Positions 41,287-53,735 of a stretch of 64,000 bases of DNA are shown piece after piece. This DNA is from Cichorium intybus (lineage: Eukaryota > Streptophyta > Magnoliopsida > Asterales > Asteraceae): NCBI GenBank assembly GCA_023525715.1, contig CM042012.1:55548705-55612704 (forward strand), read 5' to 3'. Under the pieces are notes generated by a model, which saw only the letters and a list, made by a program, of their open reading frames with translations, was not told where the DNA came from and ran no database searches. The first letter of the stretch is position 1. The number at the start of each line of letters is the position of its first letter. Made by a program: the position numbers and the translations under genes.

Positions 41287-43798
41287 TGTAACGTCAAGAC
41301 ACTTTTTTTATGTAATAATAATAAAAAGGGTAAAATGGTCATTTTACCTTGGAAGGGTAAATTGGTCTTTTGGACAGAAAAGATTTTAGTTTGAAATAAT
41401 ATTTTGAGTTTTGGACTTAAAATGTTATAAAAACTGATTTTTGGTCATTTTACCACGAAAGGGTAATTTAGTCATTTGACCATGTGAAGGACCAATTGTG
41501 TAAAAATATTGCTCCTTGTGGCAAAAGTATAAGAAATGAAAGTTTTATTGTGATAAAACTTGATATTGGTGCCAAAAGTTCAAGAAATGGAACTTAGGGA
41601 CTAAATTTGTAAAAATTGGAAGTATATATAGAAGAGTTGACTCTCTTCTTTGACTGATCATTGTGCAGCAATGGGAGAGGCATTGAAGGTGCGATTTCTG
41701 CAGGAGATCATGAAATTGAAGCAAGAACTTGGAACAATTGTTGGAATGGGTGATTTCCAAGCAATTAAGGTAAGTAGATTGCTTTTTTAGACAAGTTCTT
41801 GAAGAAGTTCTTAATGTGTTTTATAGAAACTGAAATTTGTAAATTTCAGTTATGATTATGTAGTTTAAATGGTTTAATACTTCCATTAAGTCATGCTAAA
41901 TGGACTTAATTCAAGAAAATGGAAGTAGATTGCTATTTATGATGAATTTGAAGTTTTGGGGTTTTGGGATTAAGAACCCTAATTCTTCATATTGATTGAT
42001 TTAGTTGTTTTGAATGGTTGAAAACCTTGTTTTGATATAAGGTTTTAGCCTAGAAACAAACCCCAAACGATTAAGAACAGAAATAAGGACTTAATGGGCC
42101 AAAACTGCGTGCTACAGTGCACAAATCGCGGTTGGACAGGAGACCTGCGCAGGCGCCAGGCGCGGTGCGCCCAAGCCCCTGGCGGGGTGCGCCCAGGCAC
42201 AGTGCGCCCTGTCCTAGGCGCAGTGCGCCTCCGAGCAGGGGCCAAGCAGGGAATCAAAAACGCTAACTTTTGTTTGGCTTGTCCGATTTAGCTCAAACTT
42301 GAACCGTAGCCTCGTTATGGTCTGAAAAGTTTGGGAAAATTTTTATATTGAGTTTTTGACCCCTCGGGGGCACTGTAGATCGATACGAATGCCTCGGTGA
42401 ATAGTGAAATTCATAAAAAGATAGTAAACGGAAAGTCTATTATCTAGACATTAATTGTATTGATATAATATTGGACTCTTACGTATTAGAGTCAATTTAG
42501 ATGATTATTAACCTATTATCATTTGGTATATAAATGAATATATAGGTATGGGACAAAATGGTTGTGGTGCACGCAAAGGCAAGAAACAACCGGGATTTAA
42601 ACGCAGCTAGTATCCAGGTGAGTAATCTCACTGATATCATATATGATATATGATGATTGAACTGTTACAGGTTGAAACAGCTTCGAGGGACGAAAATGAC
42701 AAGTATGAAGATATATGTAAAAGACGATACCAGATAAGCCGTGAGTCATTGCGATGACAAGAACGGAGCTGTGAGTCAATACATATATATACACTATGAC
42801 ATGACAATACCAGATAAGCCGTGAGTCTACTATAGACAAGAACGGAGCTGTGAGTCAGTCAATTTTAAATGGTGCGACAATACCAGATAAGCCGTGAGTC
42901 TGTAATAGACAAGAACGGAGCTGTGAGTCAAACCTATATAGACAAGACCGGATAAGCCGTGAGTCATTGCGATGACAAGAACGGAGCCGTGAGTCTAGGC
43001 AACAACGGGCTAACCCGTGAGCCAAGGCAACAGCGGGCTAACCCGTGAGCCATAATTGATCGTGAAAGAAACTGTTAATAGATGGTGCGGCCACTTGTGG
43101 CTATGATATTGGATGCTATATCCAACTGGTGCGGCCTATACGGCTATGATAATATTACAGGTACATGGTGCGGCCTTTTGGCTATGATATCGGGTTATTG
43201 AACCCAGCTGGTACGGCCTGCGGGCAATGATATATATACTGAAAATGACATGATACGGCTGATATAGCCATGACATATGATACAGTCCATTGTGACTAAG
43301 AAACATGGGACAGAATTGGTTAGACATGAGTATATGTGCAAATAACTGATGTGACTTGTTAATTACAGGTTATTGTGATTCAGCCGGTAAGGCTACAGAT
43401 TAGGATGTGAAATCCTAGAAGATATTTGGTCAGCCAGTAAGGCTAGGAGTTTGGATTTGATATCCAGACAAATACATGATTGTGTTTTTATGCGTGTTAT
43501 TTGCAGATACGATTACTCACTGAGCTTTGTAGCTCATACCGTTTGTTAAATGTCCCTGCAGGTTAGCATGATCCTGATAAGGGAATAGATGGAGTCCGTG
43601 ACTCGAGAAGTAGGACTCTTAGATGCTGTCAGTAGCAGCCCGGCTTCAAAGGAGACTACGGTATTTTATACTCTCCTTGATACGCTTGTACCCGTTTTTA
43701 TTAAAATATACCCCTTTGTTATGGTTTTAAATACTGAAACCTTTGTTAAAAATAAAAAAAATTTCAGGGGTGTTTTGTTTTAAAAGCCGGGTGTTACA
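41287..43798 (+). repeat. 5' LTR of the outer gypsy element (2512 bp)
   Basis: It runs from TGTAACGTCAAGAC to CCGGGTGTTACA. TATA box TATATATA lies at 41623-41630. CpG-rich palindromes GGCGCNGTGCGCC lie at 42150-42235. Tandem units of ATACCAGATAAGCCGTGAGTC...GACAAGAACGGAGCTGTGAG lie at 42725-43000, then GTGCGGCC...GGCTATGA motifs to 43250. The 64-codon frame at 43589 recurs in the other LTR and is not a gene. Confidence 0.94.
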
Positions 43799-44382
43799 AG
43801 TTGGTATCAGAGCCGTGGTTTAAGTGAACTAGGTGTCTATAGAGTAGATTCCTGGACTTAAACCCTGAGATAGTAGACATGATGCATAGTTAGGTGTATA
43901 TAGTTGTTATTATACATATATAACCTAATTGTTGCTAACTTCTGACGTATAAGAAGTATGAACCGTGAATCTTCTTGGAAGACATAAAAATTTAGGCGCG
44001 AAGCTCTAGGAAATGGATCAACCTTTTCTTAGGACTCCGTAGTATAGGAGCAAAAAGGGGACGAATAGCAAAAATCCACATGATGAGCAATATTGGCTGA
44101 TGTGGTCAGAAAAAGAAATCGGTTGCTCACCCTGATTGATATCAAGGTGAAAGAAAGTAGTTAAGACTACAAGAAAAGCAGAAATAAAATTGGTGGACTT
44201 CTCAGAAGAAGTTAAAACGATTCAGGTCTAGCCTTGAAAGGAAGAGACCAGAACGAAAAGATGATGTGGTGTAAGAAGTACAGGAAAAGCGCTCAGAACA
44301 TTGTAGAGTTGAGACTCTACCTTTGACACACCGAAATTGCAGACAGTGGGAGCATATTGCTCGAGTTTATTGTATGGGACGG
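43799..44382 (+). other. 5' internal part of the outer element, with primer-binding site
   Basis: It opens with TGGTATCAGAGCCGTGG (43802-43818). The remainder is purine-rich and shows no intact frame; gag would be expected here and downstream of the nested insert but I cannot read one. Confidence 0.75.
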
Positions 44383-44387
44383 AAGTG

Positions 44388-47300
44388 TGTAACACCTCAT
44401 TTTCGATTTAACGATTTTGAATAACGTCGGTTATCTTAGATGCGTATTATTGAGAAAAGAGATAAATTTAATCGGGACATGATTTAAAGAATGAGGTTCC
44501 GTCTATTTACATCTAATAATAATAATAATAATAATATAGTAAAGTAGAAATTGGAGGGGTGAAAGTGTCATCCTAGCAAACTTTAAATGTAAGATAAATC
44601 AAACTTGGTTAAATGGAAAATAAAACATGAAAGACAAGGGACTAAAATTGTCAAATGGTGAAAGTTGCAAATTATTGTCATATGGGCTGTTGTAAGAAGG
44701 TGTGGCCGATAGTTTTTATCTCATTATCATTTCTACCTAAACCTAGGGGAACGCTACCAGCCAAACAATCATATATCTAGTTTTCCTTTTCCCGTTTTTG
44801 AAGATACAATCCCAGTGTTCGATCATTTCAGGGAGATTCAGACTTTGGATCGTCATGAAATTTTAACTGAAGGTTCCCAAGATATAAATGAAGGTCATGA
44901 TCGAAGGGTTTTCGATTTCAATGTCTAGAAGTGGAGTTATGAATTTTGCAACATGACCTAGGGTTTCTGGCAGATTCCTCTGGTGAGTCTCCCTCCTTGC
45001 AAAAATCATATCTGGAGTTCCAGAGGTCAAATAAGGTTAGTATCGATGCACACGGTTCACAAATTGAGTTGAGCAACTTTCTACAGTAGATCATTATCTG
45101 TTTTAAAGACTGGATGTATGGGGTAATTGCTCATCTTTACATACTGCTCTAATTCCGTTTAGATTAGCTATGCTGTTTTGTTTATTTTATAAAAGGAGTT
45201 TGGAGAAAGCGTTTTACATGATTCCGCCTCCTAGAATCATTTTATTTAAGTAAATTTGATATCTGGAAAAGATGGATGTCTGATTCCATTCCCAAGTTTA
45301 TGGTAATTGGGAAATATCACAGACCAATGTTTTTCTCATCAGCACTATCATTTCTGATTTGTTCTGTATTGTGAATTTTGTATCTTGAGTTTGAAAACGT
45401 ATTTTGAGTTGGTTCCAACTCTCAGATCTCTATTGTTGAGTCTATTTTACTCATGATTTTTCCTAGGGTCTGATTCCATACGAAAGTTGGGTGGAAGTTG
45501 CAATTTGTACCAACTGGTCCAGGACTGTCCTGTACAGCGAATTATGCATTGGTAAATTCATAATTAAATGTAAAAAAATGGTTTGGGGGCAAGGTCAGTT
45601 GCCTTAGTTCCCTGTTGAAGTCTAGTTTGTCCTCACCAAATTTTAGGGTTCAGTTCTTAACCCATTTTGAGCGATTATTATTTCTTTAATGTGTGGTTCT
45701 GTAGGTGGACTGATTTCATCAGTCAACTTTAGAGATTTTTCGTTTACTCTTGAAAAGAGAAAATGACATGAGGTCAGTCCCTGTAACATTGTCCTTGGGT
45801 CTAGTTTACCCATGATTTTTATTGGATTTTATTTTCAATCTTTCCTTGGTCTAATATTGCAAATCTTGTTGAGGGTCCAAAAATCAGCCTTGCTGTCGGT
45901 TTCCTCTTTTGTGATAATCATCTTAGTTTTTGGTTTTGGGTGTCGTGATGTGGGCTTGGGTTTACTTAAAATTAATTGAATCATATAATAACTTATTTGT
46001 TGAGTAAAAGTAAATAAAAAGGAGTGGGGATATATGTTGAGACACGGTGCATGTTGAAAGTTATAAACATTTAAACTTTAAGCAATGCTATAAGTATCTA
46101 TTTATAGAACGTTAATTAGTGTATTTGGTAATAATTAACTTAATATACCTTATAGGAGTATAAGGTGTGCGGTTTTAAGCTTGGTTGGATTTGCGGAATT
46201 TCCGCATGGAGTTCTACATTGCCGATTTGAGGTGAGTACATGCAGTATTTTTATCCATTCTGGGGTACATGGCAAGTAAGTATTTTCAAGATTTCTTATA
46301 AATTTTCTATATGTGAAATTATATGCAAGAGTATTATTTATAACTTGTTGTGAAAGTATAATGCTATATTTGAAGTTATGTTTTGAAATACAAGTTAAGT
46401 TAAAGGAAGGTATGTTTATGTTGGTCTATGAACCAATTATGTGAAAGTATATTTTGATTAGAACTGTATATATTTTCGAGTATGAATGGCATATAGCCAT
46501 AAGATGTTGAAAAGTATGTTTTGGTATAAAGCTTAGCATGTTAGAAAAATATGTTTTAAACATATGATTATTATGTGATGAAAGCTATATTTGGTATTTA
46601 GCCATAAAGACATAAAATGATGTAGTTTGGCACTTAGCCACAAGTTATATGTATATGAGTAATGTTCAAGCAAGCAACAAGTATTTTGTATGACTGGTAA
46701 TTGTAGCAAGCAGCGTTAGTAAGGGAACTATGTTCCAACCTACCCGAGTTAGGTAAGGGATCTACTGGGGAAAAGCCCCATCGCGAAGTAGATTGCCTCA
46801 GCACTTCTATGGTGAGGATTGATCCGTTCTTTCTAGCCATAGAGACTTGGGGTATCACTGATGGTGATTAAAGCCCTAAGTATAAAAATCCAGCAAGCTT
46901 ATAAAACCAGTCAAAGAAAGTAAGGAAAAAGTTATTTTTTTTATAAAGCATATTATGAAGTGATTTTTAAAAATAAAGAGTTATAGTATGTTACTACTGT
47001 AAGGTTTTGAAAGATGCTATTTTTCCAAAGTATGTTATGAAATAATATAAAGAAGTAAAGAGTTATAGTATGTTATTACTATAAAGTTTTTGATAGAAGT
47101 TTATGATGTAAATTTTTATAAAAAGTTAAAAAAAAATATAAAGGTTTGAGTCTAAAACTCATGTAACTCACGAGACATTTTTGTCTTACGTATTCTATGT
47201 TTTGCCATGTATTCCAGGTTAAAATGATTTGCTATAAACGGAATGAAGTTTAGCCGGAGTGGAGCTCAAGGTTTAATCCTTTCTTGCTTACTATGGTTAG

Positions 47301-47432
47301 TTTTGATATGGATTTGTAACACCCATAGTTTCAAACATGTAAATTATCGGTTTTTTATAAACCGTATTTTTGTATTCACGTATTTATACGAAAAACCATA
47401 GTATTTGCAAACAGTAAAAATGGGGTGTCACA
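44388..47432 (+). repeat. 5' LTR of the nested element (3045 bp)
   Basis: It runs from TGTAACACCTCATTTTCG to GGGGTGTCACA. It carries (AAT)n at 44515-44536 and the structured module at 46690-46880. Compared with the 3' LTR it lacks 23 bp after GGAGTGGAGCTC at about 47264. Confidence 0.95.
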
Positions 47433-48300
47433 AGTTGGTATCAGAGCCATAGTTTAAGCGAATTAGGATTGGCTTGTTCCACTCCTAGGCTTAAACTCAT
47501 GCTATAGAAATGTTATTTTATGAAAGTATGCTATATGATGTCTTAAATGATTAAGACATTATGCATTATATAAAATATGTAGATATATAATACTAAGAAG
47601 TGTTAAGCTAACGTTTAGAGTGAGCAAAAAAAAAAAAAAATTTGGGCCGTTAGGAAAATTATATGATATTTTCCGTAACCGTGTAAATTTATTAAAGGCT
47701 ATGTTTATAAAGTAGTAAGATTTCTAGTAATGATCACCATGTACTTGTAATGGTGTTATATGTTAAAAGAACCAGTGTCCCATGAGACCTTGTGGTAACA
47801 GCAGAATCAATATGTATAGGTGATTATGGTAATATGGGCCCGTATTATCATAATCACAGGATATGTATTGAGACTGGTGGAATCGTAAATGAATTATGGT
47901 AGTCTGGTAAGTAAGGATTGTGAAGAGAGTAATAAGAATAACATAGGGATTATATGCCTATGTAATAAAAATAAGTAAGATTATAAGTATTAAAGGTTAA
48001 TGCAGTGGATATATACCACTCAGTATGACAAGGTAAAAGAAATTAATAAGATAGTTAATACTCCTGAGACAATATGAAAGGAACCAGTAAAAGAGACATG
48101 GCCAGAAGGTATAAATATATTGAAGATGTTAATGGAGTATATAGTACAAATATAAAAGAAAGAGTATAACTGAAAATTTCGTTGTCTAACGGAAACAAAC
48201 TATGATTATAGAATAAAGATAAAAGTAGTGTCACTACAGTGACCAAAGAAAGAAAGATTGGAAAATAATAATAATAATAAATAAAAGTAGTAACACATCG
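47433..48300 (+). other. leader of the nested element up to the captured gene
   Basis: It contains the primer-binding site and a poly-A run at 47625-47640. A 38-bp palindrome centred on GGGCCC lies at 47820-47857, identical to the one at 5356-5393. Similarity to the other element's leader fades by about 47900, so the capture junction lies between there and 48360. Confidence 0.7.
47820..47857 (+). other. 38-bp leader palindrome centred on GGGCCC (second copy)
   Basis: Same 38 bases as 5356-5393, about 390 bp after the LTR (about 230 bp in the other element). Its survival in sequence that has otherwise diverged suggests it is needed for RNA dimerisation or packaging; the role is inferred. Confidence 0.6.
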
Positions 48301-48366
48301 ATACATGTGATCCATTGCTATAACTTTATATTAATACATTAATAAAAAGTTTACAGAACTACTAAC

Positions 48367-49986
48367 CTAAACTGAAGAATCGGAAGGAAGCGAAAAAAGA
48401 TCTTCTACACTCCACTCTTTGTCATCATTAGGTTGACTTGTACCTTCTTGAGGATTTGGAAGGGGTATGTTTTCAGTTACTAGAGGAGGAGCTCCAAGGT
48501 GTGGGGTCTCGATAGGGTTAGAACCCGTAACCCCATGATTATGGGCTAAATATTGACTCATTTGGGATGTGTGTAAGTAGGGAAGTGAAGAGGAAGGGTT
48601 CCAATTTGGAACCAGTTGGGGGTAACTATAAGAAGGAGGAAAACAGGCTAGGTTACCTACAGAGCCTCCAAAATTCCCCTCACTCACAGGCTCGAGTAAA
48701 CCAGGATTAATACTACTCATACCAGAATTAGATGGCAGAGATTGCTGCTGTGTATGAGTTCTTGATGAAGTTTCCCCCTTTTCCAGAAATTTTCTTTTCT
48801 TATATTCAACCTTATGAGCAGCTTGTATCAGTTTCTTTGTGCCGTCTGTTAGACCCGATTGTGATCCTTCAAGTATTGCTTCTTTCTCCCTTTTTAGGTT
48901 GGGTAATAAATCTTTCGATAATCCTGATGCTCCACTAAACTCGTTGCCAAATTCCTGTAACATAAATAACTTTAGTAATTACAACTTTATGATATAAAAA
49001 ATGTAATTCCTTACCTCAACACGATCAATAAGAGTTTGCAGACTCTCAAGTTGTCGTTGGGGCCAATGTTCGATACCTAAATCTCTACAGCGTTTTTTTA
49101 ACTGTGTCGATCCAATGTTGAGTTCTTTCGCAGCTTTCTCAATTGGTTCGTTAAAGTGTTTAGCTATTATTTCTCTACTTAATGAGTGTCTGAAACCTCT
49201 TCTACTGCCAGCTACTGTGGTTGCTGGAATCGAAAGATTGAGTTCAAATGTACTATTGCTAATCGGGATCATTTGAACATGATCCTGATTTTCTGAACCA
49301 AAGATGGACATTGATTCATTAAAATCAGTAGCTTCTATCGGTGGTACTTGTACGTTTTCAATCATGGACCCAGGATTTTGAAATCCTTCTAGGTTCCTCT
49401 GAATCACTTGAAGGTGATTTTGATATTGAAAACCAACCCCAAGTTCAGGATTCACTTCAATATTGATGTTATGAGTTGTTTGTAATTGACTTTCATTCTG
49501 AATGTCAGTCATGAATCCTTGATTCATGGGGGTGATCTCACTACTCGTGGAGGGTACGTCGATGAATGAATTGTAATCGGGTAGACCATCCACAAATGGG
49601 TCTACAAATAACAATTGTCAGATGATAAAACAAAATTGAATACTCATAGAAGCAATCATTTAAAGAATTTAACCTGGTAGAAGGTATGGAGTCTGATCGA
49701 GTGCAAAGTCTAAAGATGCATGCACTGGATCTTCTGAGTTAATATTCAGCTCAGGAAAAATTCTCGGCTCTTCGTTGAGTGGCTCTATTGGTAGTATATC
49801 TGGAAGACTGTACCATAATTCAAAATCAAACAAAACATTATAAAGAAAAATGAAAAACAAATAATGGATGTTTAGAATGTTAAAGTCACCGAACTCCAGT
49901 AAAGATGTCTGATCTGAAGGACCCTCTCCTTGCGGAAAACCAGGTCCAGGGTTTGACAGATCGCCCATTGAAGATCTGTTTTCCAT
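48367..49986 (-). CDS. RWP-RK domain transcription factor, four exons, inside an LTR element
   Basis: Exons: 49986-49895, 49807-49674, 49601-49015, 48954-48367. They splice to 1401 nt and 466 residues without a stop. The last three junctions have standard GT/AG borders and matching phases. The first donor (GTTCGG at 49894) is weak, but it is the site that keeps frame; the better-looking GT at 49889 does not. The RWP-RK domain is at about 207-262 (SREIIAKHFNEPIEKAAKEL, then TQLKKRCRDLGIEHWPQRQ). This DNA-binding fold is known from NIN-like and RKD proteins in nitrogen response and gamete or egg-cell programmes. The hallmark RWPXRK reads HWPQRQ (254-259), so two of its basic residues are changed. 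No PB1 domain is seen, so RKD-like rather than NLP. A basic stretch (YKKRKF) may serve nuclear import; the C-terminal third is Pro/Ser/Asn-rich and ends acidic. It lies antisense to the host element, which would explain why introns survived transposition. Function as a gene is plausible but unproven. Confidence 0.88.
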
Positions 49987-50085
49987 GACTCAGCTTTAAA
50001 TATGAGTTCATATACGAACAATCTAGTGATAGAAGAGAATGAGACTGAAAATGAACGTAGAAATAAATGATGCTACTTACGTGTG

Positions 50086-50093
50086 TATATATA
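50086..50093 (-). promoter_or_regulatory. likely TATA box of the RWP-RK gene
   Basis: TATATATA on the minus strand, 100 bp upstream of the ATG, followed by ACACACG. It would give a 5' untranslated region of about 70 nt and implies the capture took promoter DNA along. Confidence 0.55.
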
Positions 50094-50149
50094 GCATTTT
50101 GCAGCTGGAACCGAAAGGACGCATGTAATTGAAAGCACATTTCACGTTC

Positions 50150-50662
50150 TTATTACCAAAATTCAAACCATCTACAGTGGATGCGACCCTTCACTACCCT
50201 GAATGCCGGTTAATTTTCAAAATTCACTGCTAGACTCTAGTGATAAAGGGATATTGATGAGATTTTTTTGGAATAAAGGTGAATAAAGTGGTGTCGTTTA
50301 CTGATTACTTAATTGCACAGACTGTTGTAGGCTGTTGATTATTAGTGATGTGATGTCACATAAAAACAAAGTGTACGACCTATCTATTAACATTGGAGAG
50401 GTATTGACCTTGACTTATTTTGACTTTTCATCTCGTGTTGGACTTTAGGCCTAATGGGTTAAAGCTTAACATATTTGGGCTCATGTCGTTGGGCTAGTAG
50501 TTATGGAAAAATTAATAGACCAATATAAAAATGAAGTATGGGCTAATGTATTCACAGACTATTAATCTTGTGAAATTATGGGTTAATGAAAGTTTCAACC
50601 TAGATTACCTATTGTCTTGGTGTTGAATTTCGGGGACGAAATTCCTATAAGTGGGGGAGAGT
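50150..50662 (+). other. upstream side of the captured gene and 3' end of the nested element
   Basis: The stretch up to about 50380 may be promoter DNA of the captured gene. From there on, element sequence runs into AATTTCGGGGACGAAATTCC and the polypurine tract. No ORF is present. Confidence 0.55.
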
Positions 50663-53600
50663 TGTAACACCTCATTTTCGATTTAACGATTTTGAATAAC
50701 GTCGGTTATCTTAGATGCGTATTATTGAGAAAAGAGATAAATTTAATCGGGACATGATTTAAAGAATGAGGTTCCGTCTATTTACATCTAATAATAATAA
50801 TAATAATAATATAGTAAAGTAGAAATTGGAGGGGTGAAAGTGTCATCCTAGCAAACTTTAAATGTAAGATAAATCAAACTTGGTTAAATGGAAAATAAAA
50901 CATGAAAGACAAGGGACTAAAATTGTCAAATGGTGAAAGTTGCAAATTATTGTCATATGGGCTGTTGTAAGAAGGTGTGGCCGATAGTTTTTATCTCATT
51001 ATCATTTCTACCTAAACCTAGGGGAACGCTACCAGCCAAACAATCATATATCTAGTTTTCCTTTTCCCGTTTTTGAAGATACAACCCCAGTGTTCGATCA
51101 TTTCAGGGAGATTCAGACTTTGGATCGTCATGAAATTTTAACTGAAGGTTCCCAAGATATAAATGAAGGTCATGATCGAAGGGTTTTCGATTTCAATGTC
51201 TAGAAGTGGAGTTATGAATTTTGCAACATGACCTAGGGTTTCTGGCAGATTCCTCTGGTGAGTCTCCCTCCTTGCAAAAATCATATCTGGAGTTCCAGAG
51301 GTCAAATAAGGTTAGTATCGATGCACACGGTTCACAAATTGAGTTGAGCAACTTTCTACAGTAGATCATTATCTGTTTTAAAGACTGGATGTATGGGGTA
51401 ATTGCTCATCTTTACATACTGCTCTAATTCCGTTTAGATTAGCTATGCTGTTTTGTTTATTTTATAAAAGGAGTTTGGAGAAAGCGTTTTACATGATTCC
51501 GCCTCCTAGAATCATTGTATTTAAGTAAATTTGATATCTGGAAAAGATGGATGTCTGATTCCATTCCCAAGTTTATGGTAATTGGGAAATATCACAGACC
51601 AATGTTTTTCTCATCAGCACTATCATTTCTGATTTGTTCTGTATTGTGAATTTTGTATCTTGAGTTTGAAAACGTATTTTGAGTTGGTTCCAACTCTCAG
51701 ATCTCTATTGTTGAGTCTATTGTACTCATGATTTTTCCTAGGGTCTGATTCCATACGAAAGTTGGGTGGAAGTTGCAATTTGTACCAACTGGTCCAGGAC
51801 TGTCCTGTACAGCGAATTATGCATTGGTAAATTCATAATTAAATGTAAAAAAATGGTTTGGGGGCAAGGTCAGTTGCCTTAGTTCCCTATTGAAGTCTAG
51901 TTTGTCCTCACCAAATTTTAGGGTTCAGTTCTTAACCCATTTTGAGCGATTATTATTTCTTTAATGTGTGGTTCTGTAGGTGGACTGATTTCATCAGTCA
52001 ACTTTAGAGATTTTTCGTTTACTCTTGAAAAGAGAAAATGACATGAGGTCAGTCCCTGTAACATTGTCCTTGGGTCTAGTTTACCCATGATTTTTATTGG
52101 ATTTTATTTTCAATCTTTCCTTGGTCTAATATTGCAAATCTTGTTGAGGGTCCAAAAATCAGCCTTGCTGTCGGTTTCCTCTTTTGTGATAATCATCTTA
52201 GTTTTTGGTTTTGGGTGTCGTGATGTGGGCTTGGGTTTACTTAAAATTAATTGAATCATATAATAACTTATTTGTTGAGTAAAAGTAAATAAAAAGGAGT
52301 GGGGATATATGTTGAGACACGGTGCATGTTGAAAGTTATAAACATTTAAACTTTAAGCAATGCTATAAGTATCTATTTATAGAACGTTAATTAGTGTATT
52401 TGGTAATAATTAACTTAATATACCTTATAGGAGTATAAGGTGTGCGGTTTTAAGCTTGGTTGGATTTGCGGAATTTCCGCATGGAGTTCTACATTGCCGA
52501 TTTGAGGTGAGTACATGCAGTATTTTTATCCATTCTGGGGTACATGGCAAGTAAGTATTTTCAAGATTTCTTATAAATTTTCTATATGTGAAATTATATG
52601 CAAGAGTATTATTTATAACTTGTTGTGAAAGTATAATGCTATATTTGAAGTTATGTTTTGAAATACAAGTTAAGTTAAAGGAAGGTATGTTTATGTTGGT
52701 CTATGAACCAATTATGTGAAAGTATATTTTGATTACAACTGTATATATTTTCGAGTATGAATGGCATATAGCCATAAGATGTTGAAAAGTATGTTTTGGT
52801 ATAAAGCTTAGCATGTTAGAAAAATATGTTTTAAACATATGATTATTATGTGATGAAAGCTATATTTGGTATTTAGCCATAAAGACATAAAATGATGTAG
52901 TTTGGCACTTAGCCACAAGTTATATGTATATGAGTAATGTTCAAGCAAGCAACAAGTATTTTGTATGACTGGTAATTGTAGCAAGCAGCGTTAGTAAGGG
53001 AACTATGTTCCAACCTACCCGAGTTAGGTAAGGGATCTACTGGGGAAAAGCCCCATCGCGAAGTAGATTGCCTCAGCACTTCTATGGTGAGGATTGATCC
53101 GTTCTTTCTAGCCATAGAGACTTGGGGTATCACTAATGGTGATTAAAGCCCTAAGTATAAAAATCCAGCAAGCTTATAAAACCAATCAAAGAAAGTAAGG
53201 AAAAAGTTATTTTTTTATAAAGCATATTATGAAGTGATTTTTAAAAATAAAGAGTTATAGTATGCTACTACTGTAAGGTTTTGAAAGATGCTATTTTTCC
53301 AAAGTATGTTATGAAATAATATAAAGAAGTAAAGAGTTATAGTATGTTATTACTATAAAGTTTTTGATAGAAGTTTATGATGTAAATTTTTATAAAAAGT
53401 TAAAAAAAAAAGATAAAGGTTTGAGTCTAAAACTCATGTAACTCACGAGACATTTTTGTCTTACGTATTCTATGTTTTGCCATGTATTCCAGGTTAAAAT
53501 GATTTGCTATAAACGGAATGAAGTTTAGCCGGAGTGGAGCTCGAGTTAGCTCCCGTCTTGGACTCAAGGTTTAATCCTTTCTTGCTTACTATGGTTAGTT

Positions 53601-53730
53601 TTGATATGGATTTGTAACACCCATAGTTTCAAACATGTAAATTATCGGTTTTTGATAAACCGTATTTTTGTATTCACGTATTTATACGAAAAACCATAGT
53701 ATTTGCAAACAGTAAAAATGGGGTGTCACA
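50663..53730 (+). repeat. 3' LTR of the nested element (3068 bp)
   Basis: Same ends as the 5' LTR, followed by the target duplication AAGTG. It keeps the 23 bp (around GAGTTAGCTCCC) missing in the other copy, so that gap arose in the 5' LTR after insertion. Confidence 0.95.
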
Positions 53731-53735
53731 AAGTG

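Larger units (their letters stand above)
44383..53735 (+). mobile_element. nested LTR retrotransposon carrying an antisense RWP-RK gene
   Basis: LTRs 44388-47432 and 50663-53730 enclose 3.2 kb. A perfect 5-bp target duplication AAGTG stands at 44383-44387 and 53731-53735, inside the outer gypsy element. A primer-binding site (TGGTATCAGAGCCAT, 47436-47450) follows LTR 1, and the polypurine tract AAGTGGGGGAGAG (50650-50661) precedes LTR 2. There is no gag or pol. The internal region instead carries a spliced plant gene (48367-49986) on the opposite strand. The LTRs differ by a 23-bp gap and about ten substitutions by eye, so the insertion is young. Leader and LTR 3' half resemble the gypsy-like element at 1869-11595, so the two are sister families of non-autonomous elements. 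Confidence 0.93.

Noticed and set aside
42045..42291. Arg/Pro-rich ORFs on both strands
   Set aside because: They are translations of the CpG palindrome run in the gypsy LTR.
42725..43030. CRISPR-like regular repeats
   Set aside because: Units are diverged, lack unique spacers, and lie in a eukaryotic LTR.
43589..43783. 64-codon frame MESVTREVGLL..., repeated at 59136-59330
   Set aside because: It lies in both copies of an LTR and crosses the LTR end region; no domain and no separate promoter.
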